Assembly (NCBI RefSeq): GCF_918797505.1
Contig: NC_092797.1
Span: forward strand, 51,434,157-51,498,156
Origin: Bemisia tabaci
Taxonomy: Eukaryota > Arthropoda > Insecta > Hemiptera > Aleyrodidae
DNA: 64,000 nt
Direction of reading: 5' to 3'
The translations under genes and the position numbers were made by a program. The notes under the pieces were generated by a model. The model worked only from the letters and a program-made list of their open reading frames with translations, did no database searches and was not told the DNA's origin. Of the stretch, positions 1 to 10,254 are shown one piece after another. The first letter of the stretch is position 1. Every line of letters begins with the position of its first letter.

Positions 1-719
1 GGAAAAATTTGAATGCAAGATCTACCAGCCGGTTGTGTCAGTCGGTGTTGAAACCTTCTTGTTTATAATTTCGATGAGCCTCGGGATGTAATCATTCATA
101 CGGATATCAAAGCTCATCAGTGAATCCTCTTGTGTCGCTTCAATCGAGGTTTGCATGAAGTGAAGTTGTGTTGGTTCTGACGAAGATACTAGCGCTCGGA
201 ATAGACAGCAGGGCTTCGGTTTTGATGTCTTATTCCCATCCAGGGTGTTCTAAAACCGATTTGTGGATATTTTAAGGAACTGTTTTTATGTTAAATTTGT
301 CTTTTTTTCCATGCAATTTTCTTTCCTTCGAGACACTTCAAAGGGCCTGAAGCGATTGGCACAAACATTTTTCCCCTTGGCAGAACGAAATAGTGTCGAG
401 AAAACTCTTCTTTCTTCAATCTGCGACAAGCCGGGATTTGGTTCATTTGCCTCTAGATTAGGTTGGAATTTCAATACTCGATTCTTACTGGTCTAAATTC
501 CGACGGTAACACCAACATTCATTCATCCAAAAAATGAACCGAATCTAGTCACGACAATTCGCCTAACGTAATTACAGAAATTAACACCCATCGGTGCGTG
601 GAAAAATTCTTATTAGTAGTCCCTGAAGATTCAGCTCAAATTTGACAAGTGAAATTTTGAGGAAAAAATTAAATCGAAAATCTCATAGTTACTGCCTTTT
701 TCATTAACACTGCATCGTA

Positions 720-1098
720 CTGCCATTTCAAGGAAGAACGCCGTACAAGCAATCAAACGTTACCAAATTTTCTCTGTTGAAATACGATTTTTTTCATGAA
801 ATGTTTGAACATTTTTCCTCCCATTTTTCTTAGAATTTCATACGCTGTCAGGTCTAAATTATCTAGAAATTTCAAGAGAAAATATTCATAACCATTCTCG
901 AAAACAAACATTGAATTGAACGTATTTCAGTCAAACGGAAATATGTGCATTAAGACATGATCCCTCAGACCATAAAAATATATGCATAACAGAGCTCACG
1001 TCATAATGCACATAGTACCGTTTGGCAGAAATACGTTCAATTGGAGGAAATTTGGCAACTCTCGAATGTACTTACGGCGTTTTTCCTTAGCACGGCAG
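720..1098. mobile_element. Family 1 MITE (about 253 bp) split by a nested family 2 MITE
   Basis: Family 1 is a non-coding element of about 253 bp. Its ends read roughly CTGCCGTGCTAAGGAAGAAC and the reverse complement, followed inward by GCCGTATGAAC and a TTGCCAAATTTCC block that is mirrored on the other side. Here both ends are present (AGGAAGAACGCCGTAC near 731, CTTAGCACGGCAG ending at 1098), but the body is interrupted at 915-1041 by a different element. This is the oldest-looking layer of the region. No transposase is present. Confidence 0.85.
915..1041. mobile_element. Family 2 foldback MITE nested in a family 1 MITE
   Basis: Family 2 is a near-palindrome of about 125 bp. ATTGAACGTATTT at the left end is mirrored by AAATACGTTCAAT at the right end. 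The next blocks (AAACGGAA.TATGTGCAT against ATGCACATAG.ACCGTTT) and the centre (TGATCCCTCAG against the GAGCTCA region) also pair, so the whole unit can fold into one hairpin. It interrupts family 1 sequence, so it inserted later. Confidence 0.85.
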
Positions 1099-1535
1099 CG
1101 AAGACTTCGCATCCAAAACCTGGCTTGGCGGGCGACCGCATGAACTTGTGAACCAGTGGGATGGACACTGGAAATCAGCGCCCCGGAAAACGGGTGGAGG
1201 CGGTCGTCTTCGAATCGGAGGAAAAACCTCTGCGGAGGCGGCGCTTCGAGTCGACATTCTCACAATTGTTTGAATATCCCCGTGCAAATGAGATCAATGT
1301 ACCCCTTTGTCTCACCGGCCGGGACGCTGCGCCGCCGTGGACAATAATCATGTCCGGCTTCTGCCGAGTCATAGCCACCGAGTGCGGACCTTGTCGTCTG
1401 CTGCCACAGTGGGCCTCATAATAATAATTATCCTATCAATCTTATTTTCGCGAGACGACCACGACCTAACTCAGGCTGGCCGCCTAATCAAACCAAACAT
1501 GTATAAAAAATAATTGAATAGCAGATTCCACATTT

Positions 1536-1790
1536 CGTCATCCTCCGGTCAAAGTATCACAAGCGCCATGCGACGTTCCAAAATTTCAGCCGCCACTTTA
1601 TTTTTTTACAAGGAAATTGTTCAACGAAGCTGCCCGAAAATGTTACTGAATTCTCTTTATTCTGCTGATAAAATTTAGTGAAATTTTCAAACAGATTCGA
1701 CCAAAAATGTCTCGGAAAAATTTTAAATGGCGGCGGAAATTTTGAAACTTCGCATGGCGCTTCTAATACTCTGACTGGAAGGTGACGATG
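1536..1790. mobile_element. Family 3 MITE, copy 1
   Basis: The left end reads GTCAAAGTATCACAAGCGCC and is mirrored at the right by GGCGCTTCTAATACTCTGAC. Inside these lie CCAAAATTTC.GCCGCCA and its complement TGGCGGCGGAAATTTTG. A second copy lies at 28094-28325 with the same ends. It is non-coding and about 250 bp long. Confidence 0.8.
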
Positions 1791-3385
1791 TACTATTGGA
1801 TTGCTACGAAGCTGCTTTTGAAATTTTATATTGAAAGAAAAAGAAAATGAAAAAAAAATATTGGGAATTGCCTATAAAACTTTTGGAGTTGTTTATTAAA
1901 ACAAATTTTCCGCTTCTTTCTTTCACAATCGCAACATTTTGAATGTCAATTTTTTTTCTTGAACGCACAGACTTGAAAACGTGAATCCTGCGCGTAGCAT
2001 ACGATTTCTTATGCTACAAGTTTAAAAACTCCGCAAATTATTTTTACTTGGGTGCAAAATTTCATTGTATTTTATAAATGAAATTTTAAAATATTCTGTA
2101 AAACTTCATAAAAATGTTTAAAACTTATACATTGGACTGAGCATGACATGAAACTCATAGAAGCAAAGTATAAAATCTTAACTGTGAAATAAACAAATAA
2201 AAAAAAAAAAGATCATGAGTCAAATTTCGAAGTTGTTTCTACTTCCTCGCTCCCTTAGGGTAGAGGAAGTATTTTTTATTGAATTCTTCGGTAATTTTTG
2301 CGAATCGCATGTAGAACCTCCAAAAAAGCCCCAAGGGACTACATACGCCGCCCCTCATTTCCCTATCTCATGGAAATTGAAATATCACTTTTCATCAAAA
2401 TGAAATTCCACTTTGAAAATTTTTCTTTTTCATCGCTACACTCGCCGATGACTCCATTTTAATTTTCTCGATGTCCAGGCCTCTATCCCGAGTGCGGCCC
2501 CGCATAGGGAAAATACCAAAGTTAATTTTAAACTGGCAACTGCGCTATCTGCGTCCACTGACATTATTTCATTGCTCCCGGAGTCATCATAGGTCCTCTT
2601 TTTTCCGTCCATCACTAACATTCTTCCCTCCATTTTTTCTGCAAGTCTGTATTTGCCTTGCTCCGTTTTGACCACATTTTACCACTCGTCCGCTAGTTCA
2701 CCAAATTCAAGTACCTCGCTGTTACAAATCAGCGTGATTCGACGTGGGACAATTCGGTGATTCGACAGAAATCGGTTGGTCCAGCCACGGAATGAAGTCA
2801 AAGTCAAGTCAAAACATTCATGGTCGAAAAAATTCCGTCGTAATTTTGTATTCGATCGAGCTATCAAGTTGATTCCATCAGGGACTTTGATAGCAACTCG
2901 GTAGAATTCAGTCCTATTGACACAATCAATTTTTAAATTTCAACGAAACACTCTATTTCCATAAATATGAAAATTTCACAAATTTTACAATAATTCTAGC
3001 GAAAATAAAATGTAAAATTTTCTTCATTAAAAAGGACCGTTTTTGTGCTTTAAATCTCTTCACACATGCGGAATATTCTTAATTTCGGTGGAAACAACAA
3101 GCTTCATGAATCAGTTCTTTACTAGCTGAAGTTTATGCCTGGTAGAATCTGGCATATCGTGAAACATACATTCAGACCTACATCAACTGCACTCGCCGTT
3201 TTGACGACAACCACATCCTCTCATGCGCAGAAAAACACTCTGATTTTAATTAATTACGAACCATTTTAAATTTGTGTGTCTGCATTCGCACATGATGCGG
3301 GGGCGTTTGAGACTGATAATGCATCATCAGAGCTGTCTGAGAAACTGCGTGTGGTAGCGGAAACTACGCAGGACTCCACAGAGTA

Positions 3386-3514
3386 ATTGGACGTATTTCT
3401 GCCAAACGGAACTATGTGCATTATGATATGAGCCCTTTTATGCATGTATTCTTACGGGTCTCAGGGCTCATGCCTTAACGCACATAGTTCCGTTTGGTAG
3501 AAATACGTCGAATT
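3386..3514. mobile_element. Family 2 foldback MITE
   Basis: This copy is full length. ATTGGACGTATTTCTGCCAA at the left mirrors TTGGTAGAAATACGTCGAAT at the right. The arms are well conserved, including AACTATGTGCATTA and its mirror. It lies about 900 bp upstream of the Sox exon. Confidence 0.85.
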
Positions 3515-4406
3515 TGGATGACGCACTCAGGGCGCAGACAGATTTACCAGTAGAAGAATGAGTGAATTTCGTCCCCGTAGTGAAGAAAAACCTTCGTCCA
3601 CGGATGAGAAATGTTCATCATAACGATTTTCGTCAAGATAGGTCGAAAAATCGGATTACGAGATTCCGATCTCTTGTGTCGTTAAAAATATATTTTTTCC
3701 CTTCGAAGCGTTTTTGCTTCAACGTTGACTTTAAAATCTCCCAATTCCTGGCATTATTTATTTGTGATTTTACGGCAACGTGGATGCAACATCACATAAA
3801 AGACAAAGATCAGTATTGCAGGTTGTTATTAGCAAAAATCAGCACTGGTGCTGATCATTTGGTAATATTGTCAAGTGATATTATCAATTATTCGCATAAA
3901 TATTGTCAAGAATACTGTGCTGTATTCTCCTTTAATTCTTTCTTTCTACCTTTTAAGGAACGTTCCCTCAAAGTTTCAATGTTGAGGAACCGATGTTTTC
4001 TGGTAATATCCCTTGCAATATTTAATTGTTTCCTACTCCATCGCAGGGTGCGATGGTTGTTCAAAATTGCGATTCTTCGAATCGTCGTTCCCTGGACGAA
4101 TAAGCGTAACTTCATTTCAAGGTTGCAAAATGTACAACTTCAAATTAATTGTATTTAAGTAGGAAATTACTGGACATTTTTAGCTGAAGAGTTCATACAC
4201 AAAAATCAGCAAGATTTGGGAATTCATATCTTTGAAAAAAGTTGAATTGTATGAGGCAACTTTGCAACTTTAGAATGGAGTTACATTTCACGTCCGCAAA
4301 ACAACGAAATATTATGAAAGACAAGAGTCTTCGCCTCATCGAGTTCTTTGTCTTTCTGTACATAATTTCCATGACACCCTGTATATTCACAAAATCCTAA
4401 TATTAC

Positions 4407-4428
4407 TTTTTCTCTCTGTTTGCTTCAG
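4407..4428 (+). promoter_or_regulatory. Splice acceptor of the SoxF start-codon exon
   Basis: A pyrimidine-rich run (TTTTTCTCTCTGTTTGCTTC) is followed by AG at 4427-4428. Four bases of untranslated sequence (GATA) then precede the ATG at 4433. This is a canonical metazoan 3' splice site and explains why the reading frame opens exactly here. Confidence 0.8.
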
Positions 4429-4432
4429 GATA

Positions 4433-4994
4433 ATGGAGGAGTACAATAAATCCGAGCTCCTCCAGCACAGCGCTCTGGGGTCGCCGGGACAGCAGCACCA
4501 GAACGGAAGCTACATGAGCAACAACCTGCAATCCCCGCTCATCCCGACGTCCAACTCGCCAAGCATCTATCAACACCCCCTGTACAGCAGTCAGCGGAGT
4601 TACATCCACCACAACTATAGCCTAAACAACTCGTCCGAGTCGGAGCTCGGTGTTCCTATTGCTCAAATCCTGCCGGGAGTCCACCAGCCTCGCTTCCAGG
4701 GCGACGAGATGAGCTCGTGGCTCCCCAACAGCAGCCTCCTCGGCGGCAACGGTTTAGTTTTAGGTGATTCCAGGAGCAGCCACCTGGCCAACTACCACCA
4801 GCACCTCAGCGGGAGCGACGTCACCATGTCCATCAACGCCAAGATCGGCCCCAACGCCCACCAACAGAAAGTCACCAAAGAGCAGAGGATACGCCGGCCC
4901 ATGAACGCCTTCATGGTCTGGGCCAAGGTCGAACGCAAAAAGCTCGCCGATGAAAACCCCGATCTCCATAATGCTGATCTTAGTAAAATGTTAG
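4433..4994 (+). CDS. Sox15: Group-F Sox HMG-box transcription factor, N-terminal exon (Sox15 / Sox7-17-18 type), partial
   Basis: This exon encodes residues 1-187 plus the first base of codon 188 of a sequence-specific DNA-binding nuclear factor. The start is the ATG at 4433 (context GATAATGG), four bases after the acceptor. Residues 1-150 form a low-complexity N-terminus rich in S, N, Q, H and Y. From about residue 152 the Sox HMG box begins: [19 protein letters not shown], then [26 protein letters not shown] is the Sox hallmark. It contains the FM wedge that intercalates DNA, and the basic residues around it serve as a nuclear localisation signal. [13 protein letters not shown] is diagnostic of group F and matches Drosophila Sox15 better than group B, C, D or E. 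The exon ends in the box at a phase-1 donor after KML, the usual place for the group-F HMG intron. The rest of the box, the C-terminus and the stop are not in recognisable sequence. In flies the orthologue acts in wing-hinge and bristle socket-cell development; that role is knowledge of the family, not visible here. Confidence 0.93.
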
Positions 4995-5000
4995 GTGAGT
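4995..5000 (+). promoter_or_regulatory. Splice donor inside the HMG box
   Basis: The exon ends ATGTTAG and is followed by GTGAGTC. This splits the glycine codon of KMLG after its first base (phase 1). Without splicing, the frame continues for only 23 non-Sox codons to a stop at 5063, which supports the donor. Confidence 0.88.
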
Positions 5001-5320
5001 CATGTTTCCACATTGAACTTTTTAGTTTCCTTAAAAATTTGCTATCACTCAAATTTTTATGGTGACGCATAAAATGAGCCACGAGGGAAGGTCTTCGGAA
5101 ACGTTTCACTCAGCGGAACACCTGATGAATAGGGAACTCATGATAGTTGGAATGAGTAACTGAAGGGGAGGGGGGCAAGTGACTTACTTACTCCTTACTT
5201 ACTCCTAACATGATGCCTAAGTAGAGGAAAAAATTAAGTTTTCAGCAATTCGTTCAATTTTTCTCGTTCATCTAGGATTTTTGCAACGCGGGGGTGGGGA
5301 GCGGCAATTTCCCCCATTAA

Positions 5321-5356
5321 ATGACGTCACTAATTGGAATATACCAATGACGTCAT
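5321..5356. promoter_or_regulatory. Palindromic pair of CRE and CCAAT motifs
   Basis: Two full TGACGTCA palindromes (5322-5329 and 5348-5355) flank an inverted ATTGG / CCAAT pair separated by six bases. Together they make a 36-bp imperfect palindrome. TGACGTCA is the CREB/ATF site and CCAAT the NF-Y site. The location, 330 bp after the exon, suits an intronic regulatory element. Function is inferred. Confidence 0.4.
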
Positions 5357-5879
5357 TTTTTGGTTTTTCATCTAACCAATTTTAATTTTTAACACTTTTA
5401 TCTGATTTAGGAGTTGAATTTCAGACTTCCTGTTGTGTGATTTTTTGTGTACATGTTTTTCCCGTGAAATTTTACAGATTAATCGGTTCAAGTAACTATC
5501 CCAATAGAGAGACATAAAGTTAAAAACTATTCTTACAAATTTTTAAGCCTCAAACATGGCAGGAAAATACCATAGAATTTTTTTTTTTTTTTTTTTAATA
5601 GAATTGCGCTTTTCGAAGAGCAAATTCCAAACAATCATGACGGACACATGGACAATATTCGTATAACATTTTTTTGAGTAAATCGCTCATTGCCTCATTT
5701 TGAGCACTGAGGTCTTATTACTCCAGGATGATCACAAATATGAAACCCCTTCAAATTAAGTCGACCCAGAAAACTTGCTTTTAATGTTGAAATTTCATCA
5801 ATTTTGAAGAGAAACGGATTGAATCCTCAATAATTGATTGGGCGTTTAATGGTCCTTTGGTTCATTTACTACTTATCCG

Positions 5880-6075
5880 AGCAGTTTGGCAGACGGCGCG
5901 GCGGCGATGCGCTAAGTAAGACTGACACCACGCCAGAAATCCACGCTTAATTACGGGCGTGAAAACCGTCGTCTTACTTCAAACTCCGACGAGCCCGATT
6001 AGTAGACTGTGAAAGCTCCGAGTAACATCTCGGAAAGGCCCTACGTCTTCACAGCTACCCACCCTGGATCCCCAG
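5880..6075. other. GC-rich single-copy island with a homeodomain core
   Basis: This GC-rich stretch lies between AT-rich flanks, has many CpG and includes a TTAATTA core near 5947. No repeat family covers it and no ORF is convincing. It could be a conserved non-coding element. The surrounding 5360-5880 and 6076-6300 show nothing recognisable beyond a T tract at 5580-5597. Confidence 0.25.
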
Positions 6076-6299
6076 CAGATTTGCCAAATTGTAGAAAGAC
6101 ATCATTGCATTACATATTTAGTTGCCGTAAAATGCTCAGAGGGTCATGTGCTTCCGGCCACGTTTTTGACCACTAGTTTGCAGTTCTTAAAACATGAATG
6201 AGAGAGAGACATTGCTTGAATGCTTGGTGCTATTTTCGAGGCTGAATGTTTTTAAGATGAAATGGATTGTTTTAGGCAAATCAGAAATATTTACATGAG

Positions 6300-6375
6300 A
6301 TCATTTTCACATTTAAGTCCATGCTCTTTGGGGCTCACGCGGAAATTTAGATGCGTCCTTACGACAGAGGAGCGG
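6300..6375. mobile_element. Family 5 MITE remnant (right half)
   Basis: The sequence GGGGCTCACGCGGAAATTTAG followed by ATGCGTCCTTACG matches the right arm of the elements at 57549-57670 and 60430-60550. The left arm is missing or too diverged to see. Confidence 0.5.
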
Positions 6376-6409
6376 CGAAATTTAAGTATCTGACAAGCGG
6401 AAGAATTTC

Positions 6410-6554
6410 AGTTGGATTACATTTTGCAATAAAGAACCACTATTTCTGGCCCATTTTAGAAATATCATACATGTCATTGGTTTCCCCATGCAGATACGTG
6501 CCTTTATGGGAGAGCTAGAGAGAGTGGTTCCATATTGTAAAATTTAATCCAGTT
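6410..6554. mobile_element. Family 4 MITE (about 145 bp)
   Basis: The ends are GTTGGATTACATTTTGCAAT and ATATTGTAAAATTTAATCCA, which mirror each other. The next inner pair is GAACCACT against AGTGGTTC. The centre carries the TTTCCCC-ATGCA block found in the other family 4 copies (34862, 40851, 50598, 51632, 63571). Confidence 0.75.
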
Positions 6555-7219
6555 AACGTCGATAAAAGGCTAGATTTTGGGTTGTTGTACACAAGGGCTC
6601 TTAGGAGATGGGAAATTTCCCTCGACATTTTTGCAGAAGTGATCGTAATGATGACTCCTACTTATGCGGCTATTGCGTGAAGAAAATGGGTCATATTTAC
6701 AGAATCATTCAAAACACATACAAGCTTATGAAGTTTAATGGACTTTAGAGGTTCTTTGGAAGTGGTCGCTAAAAATTGGATTTTAGCAGTGGATTTCTTG
6801 CGGAATATATTTTTAGACTACCACTAGTTAAACTCATGAATATCTCAATTTACCCAAAGACTGCACCAGGGCGGCAAAATTTCATGAAAAATAGTTCACG
6901 TAAAATATTCCATATCAGAAACTTATGAAAGATATCGAAAAATACCGGTTCCTTTCCAGGTTTTGCAAAATATAAAAATTGTGACTTTTCTCTATTTTTG
7001 TGTGTTTGAGTGCGGATTGCATACTCTAGCTCCTGGAAAATATAAAATATATCATAGCCCCGTGAAATTTCATGAAATATTTCACTGAAATTTCCAATCT
7101 TTCATTTCTTTCTTACGTTTCATGCCACCCTGGACTGCACCTATGCGACATGTTCCAAGCACGTCATGAGTTGTTTCTAAAATAAGCCGAAAATCGCAGT
7201 CTCTTATCGAGAAATAGAG
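6555..7219. other. Unassigned AT-rich stretch
   Basis: No gene is seen. Bases 6745-6860 (AAACTCATGAATATCTCAAT and neighbours) weakly resemble the interior of the family 8 repeat at 34990-35240 and may be an old fragment. Confidence 0.3.
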
Positions 7220-7680
7220 TCCAAACGTGTTTTCATTCACTAGGAGTTTTCCTGTCGACGGTCACGTTACTGTCTTCGGGTGTGAGTGCCAAGGGTTTTC
7301 CCGAGGCCCCCGAAGAGGGAGGACGGCCATGCAAGGGTGGCAACGCCGGCGACGGTGCCATGATGCAATTAAGCAAAACGAAGGGAGCAGCCATGCGTGG
7401 ACGGGACATTTATGAGTCGCGGATGCAACACTCGTGACAAATGTAATTAAAAGAGGAGGAGAGAGCTCCCGTCGCCCGTCGCCGTCGCCGGCTGATGGGG
7501 CCCGGGCCCACGGGCGAAGAGAAAATGATCCGACAAATCGCCGCGTGCCGGTCGCCCGAGATTTCACGATTGTCAACCGATCCTCATCGTCACCCGCAGG
7601 TTTTCCATCGAGTCCAGATGAAAATCCTCCGGAAATCCAACCGACGCGGCGACAAATGGACTAGTAGACACGTTACGAAT
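7220..7680. other. GC-rich CpG island
   Basis: This GC-rich, CpG-dense stretch has overlapping short ORFs in several frames. These look like a side effect of base composition, because no frame shows a recognisable domain. It may be regulatory. 7681-8204 contains nothing recognised. Confidence 0.25.
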
Positions 7681-8204
7681 TTAAGCATCTCAGGGTGTCC
7701 ACCGTCCCAAAAGTCTCCAATGTCCCGATTACCCCGATTTTGAAGGTGTCTCGATATCCCGAATTTTCTGGTTCAGGTCCCCAAAAAAATGACAAAAATC
7801 GTCCGAACACCGGCATTTCAAATTTTCCCGCCAGCCACGGCGGCACGTAGAACAGATAACAGAACTGTATAGTGTTGTTTGGTTTTTCGTAGTTTCATCG
7901 TCAACACAACTGTAAAATTAGTCGGGTAAAATTACGCATTTTAACAATTACCTAGCTCCCTTCTCTTATATTTGGGGAAAAAGTCTCAGAATTTCTTGAA
8001 AAAAAGATAAAAAAAACACTCCTAAAAGTCCGAAAGTCCCCAATTTTGGTTTTTTTAAAACTGGTAGAAACTCTGATTCTGATACATGTTCCTTAACCAA
8101 ACTTTCACGTAAGAACACGATTTGTGTAACGAATATCACTAAAATCACCCCATAACTAAGATGTCATCGTTTTTAGTTTACATCGTTCACGGGAAATTTG
8201 AAAT

Positions 8205-8690
8205 TAAGTTTGACCAACCGAATAGTTGGGATAATAAAAACCACCATGCTCTCCTTCATTTCATGGGTATGCAATTTTATCTCCTTGGGAGCTCAAATAT
8301 TTGTATCGCGTGTTTCGCCCATTCAACTTTTCCAGCCATGCGTTAAAGTCTCGAAGTCAACGGAAAAGAGTAACGTTCTCCTCAATCTCGTGGATATACA
8401 ATTTTACCCACATGGAAATCGAAATAGTTGTATCATGTGCTTCGTCTCATCCAACTTTCCTACTCATCCGTTAAAGTCTCCGAGTCAGAGAGTTCAATGT
8501 CTCCTTCATTTCCTGGCTATGCAAGTTTACCTACTTGGAAGTCGCAATAGTTGTATCACACGTTCCGCCCTTACAACTTCTCTACTAATGCTTAAAGATC
8601 GCGAGTCAGTCGGAAAAAATGCACGTTTTCCGTCACATCGTGAATATGCAATATTATCTACTTGTTAGTCGAAAAAGCAAAAAGAAGTCA
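8205..8690 (+). repeat. Tandem repeat, about 3.5 diverged units of 123-128 bp
   Basis: The block CTCCTTCATTTC.TGG.TATGCAA recurs at 8251, 8378, 8501 and (diverged) 8629, each time followed by TTTAC/TCTACTTGG and then TAGTTGTATCA. The spacings are 127, 123 and 128 bp. A 156-codon frame (8198-8668) crosses the array, but the unit lengths are not all multiples of three and no domain is visible, so I treat it as a satellite-like repeat. Confidence 0.8.
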
Positions 8691-8795
8691 AACTTTTTTT
8701 CATTCTTGTGGATACGCGAAAGAGTTGTGTTGCTTCCTAACCGTAACCAGATCTGTAAAAAGGGACATAATTTTTGCGCAATAAATAGTCGAGGG

Positions 8796-8835
8796 TAGCG
8801 CCTGCAAAACTGGAGAGATACCTCAAGCATCGCGT
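8796..8835 (+). repeat. Short dispersed module (TAGCGCCTGCAA...CATCGCG)
   Basis: TAGCGCCTGCAAAACTGG, a short spacer and AAGCATCGCG match the module repeated at 61185-61345, and one arm of the hairpin inside the family 12 elements (21279 and 56301). Confidence 0.5.
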
Positions 8836-8933
8836 AATCTTGACCCGATCTCTGGTATCACTCTCGGACTCTCGGGTCTTGACTCGCGGACCGCGCCAAG
8901 TTTCGAGATGCGCACGTTACTTTGAAATGCGCA

Positions 8934-9186
8934 CTGCCGCGCTGAGGAAAAACGCCGTATAAACCTTCGGATGTTGTCAAATTTCCTTTGATAAAGTACT
9001 AATTTACTGAGGAAGTTGTGAATCTTTTCCCCCCAATTTTTCAGACAATATTGTTCGCAGCTTGATCTAAAATATCTGGCAATATCAAGGAAAAATATGC
9101 AAAACTTCCATCCAAAATAAACTTTTTATCAGAAGAAATTTGGCAGCTCTCGAGTGTTCATACGGTGTTTTCTCTTAGCACGACAG
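8934..9186. mobile_element. Family 1 MITE
   Basis: This is a full-length 253-bp copy. CTGCCGCGCTGAGGAAAAAC at the left mirrors CTTAGCACGACAG at the right, and GTTGTCAAATTTCCTTTGAT mirrors ATCAGAAGAAATTTGGCAGC. Confidence 0.9.
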
Positions 9187-9329
9187 CGTAGGGCAGCGTG
9201 TGTACACAACTTTGGAAGGTGCACGCAAAAATATGGAAAGCATTTTGACCAAAACGTAATACATTTTATATAATAGCTTTATCAAGTTCGTAGCCTACGC
9301 AATTTTTCCACTGCCTTACACAGTTCGCG

Positions 9330-9720
9330 AACAACCGATCGGTCTGTCATTCGTGAACACTCTGCACCCCTGGCGCTGCTTGGCCGAAACCTTGGCCTAA
9401 AACATGGCCTAAACATGGCAGCACGGGGTCGCCGCTCCGGGAGCAACTCGCGGAGCCCTTTGCTTTGTGGCGCGGCGCGGTGCGGCGTGCGTTTCCAGAT
9501 GTAACCGCGATTAGAATATTTATAAAGACAGATAAAAAGCGGATGACACGGCGTTTGGGGGAGGAGGAAAGGGAGGGGGGCAGTGAACAACGAAACTGAA
9601 ACTGAGGACCAGGTTCAGGTCTGGGACCGGAGGCACGGGGCCGCCAGGTATCACGACGCGACGCTAGCGCTTAGCGCCGCCACCGCCGAAGTCGAGCCCC
9701 TCCACAAAGTCCGAGGTAAG
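9330..9720 (+). promoter_or_regulatory. CpG island with TATA-like box and donor-like site (possible alternative first exon)
   Basis: This GC-rich stretch is not covered by repeats. A TATTTATAAAG box lies at 9517-9527. About 190 bp later GAG|GTAAGC (GT at 9716) resembles a splice donor. Together these could mark an internal promoter with a non-coding or short first exon on the + strand. A frame from 9583 runs through it into the adjacent MITE and encodes nothing recognisable. Inference only. Confidence 0.2.
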
Positions 9721-9754
9721 CAACATGCAATACACATCGCACCCGAAGACAATA

Positions 9755-10007
9755 CTGCCGAACTGAGGAAGAACGCCGTATGAACATTCGAGAGTTGCCA
9801 AATTCCCTCGGATAAACACTGTATTTTTGACGAAATCAATGCTTATTTTTCCTAGGATTTTTCAGATATTTTAGATTAAATTGAGAACAATATTGTCTGA
9901 AAATTTGGAGGAAAAATATTCAACATTTTCCCGGTAAATTCAATCTTTATTGAAGGATATATGGCAATGTCTGAAGGCTCATACGGCGTTCTTCCTTAGC
10001 ACGGCAG
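9755..10007. mobile_element. Family 1 MITE
   Basis: This is a 253-bp copy with good ends (CTGCCGAACTGAGGAAGAAC and TTCTTCCTTAGCACGGCAG). It lies 570 bp after the previous family 1 copy and in the same relative orientation. Confidence 0.9.
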
Positions 10008-10254
10008 AATATGTTTTAGAGACTCCGCAGAAAAATTCGAAGTAAATCAATCGGCAAAAGTTCAAAAGAGGATAATAAAACTATTATTTACATCTTTATT
10101 ACATCGATAGCAACAACTGTTATGTGATATTTAAAAATAGTGGTAATCACTAATTGAAATTGAAGTACTTCCATTATAAAGACAAAAAGAGAAAATGGAA
10201 ACCAAAAACTGAGAAAATCAAGTTTATTTATTCCATCTGAATTATTTAGGTGTA

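Larger units (their letters stand above)
1..4428 (+). other. Presumed 3' part of the intron upstream of the SoxF coding exon
   Basis: No coding exon is recognised before the acceptor at 4428. Because the acceptor lies four bases before the start codon, this stretch is inferred to be the end of an intron in the 5' untranslated region, with the upstream exon outside the window or not recognisable. It holds three MITEs, listed separately. I see nothing specific in 1-719, 1099-1535 (GC-rich at 1100-1420 with only short overlapping ORFs), 1791-3385, and 3515-4400 apart from AT-rich sequence. Confidence 0.5.

Noticed and set aside
3562..4158. A 198-codon open frame on the + strand upstream of the Sox exon
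   Set aside because: The translation is rich in F, R, K, N and I with no recognisable domain. The sequence is AT-rich and contains simple hairpins, and no splice or start context supports it. A long frame by chance is the better explanation.
4995..5065. Read-through of the Sox frame past 4994 to a stop at 5063
   Set aside because: The residues after KMLG do not match any Sox HMG box, and a strong GTGAGT donor stands exactly where group-F genes have their intron.
4760..5109. Antisense frames over the Sox exon (69 and 105 codons)
   Set aside because: They are shadows of the coding exon on the other strand.
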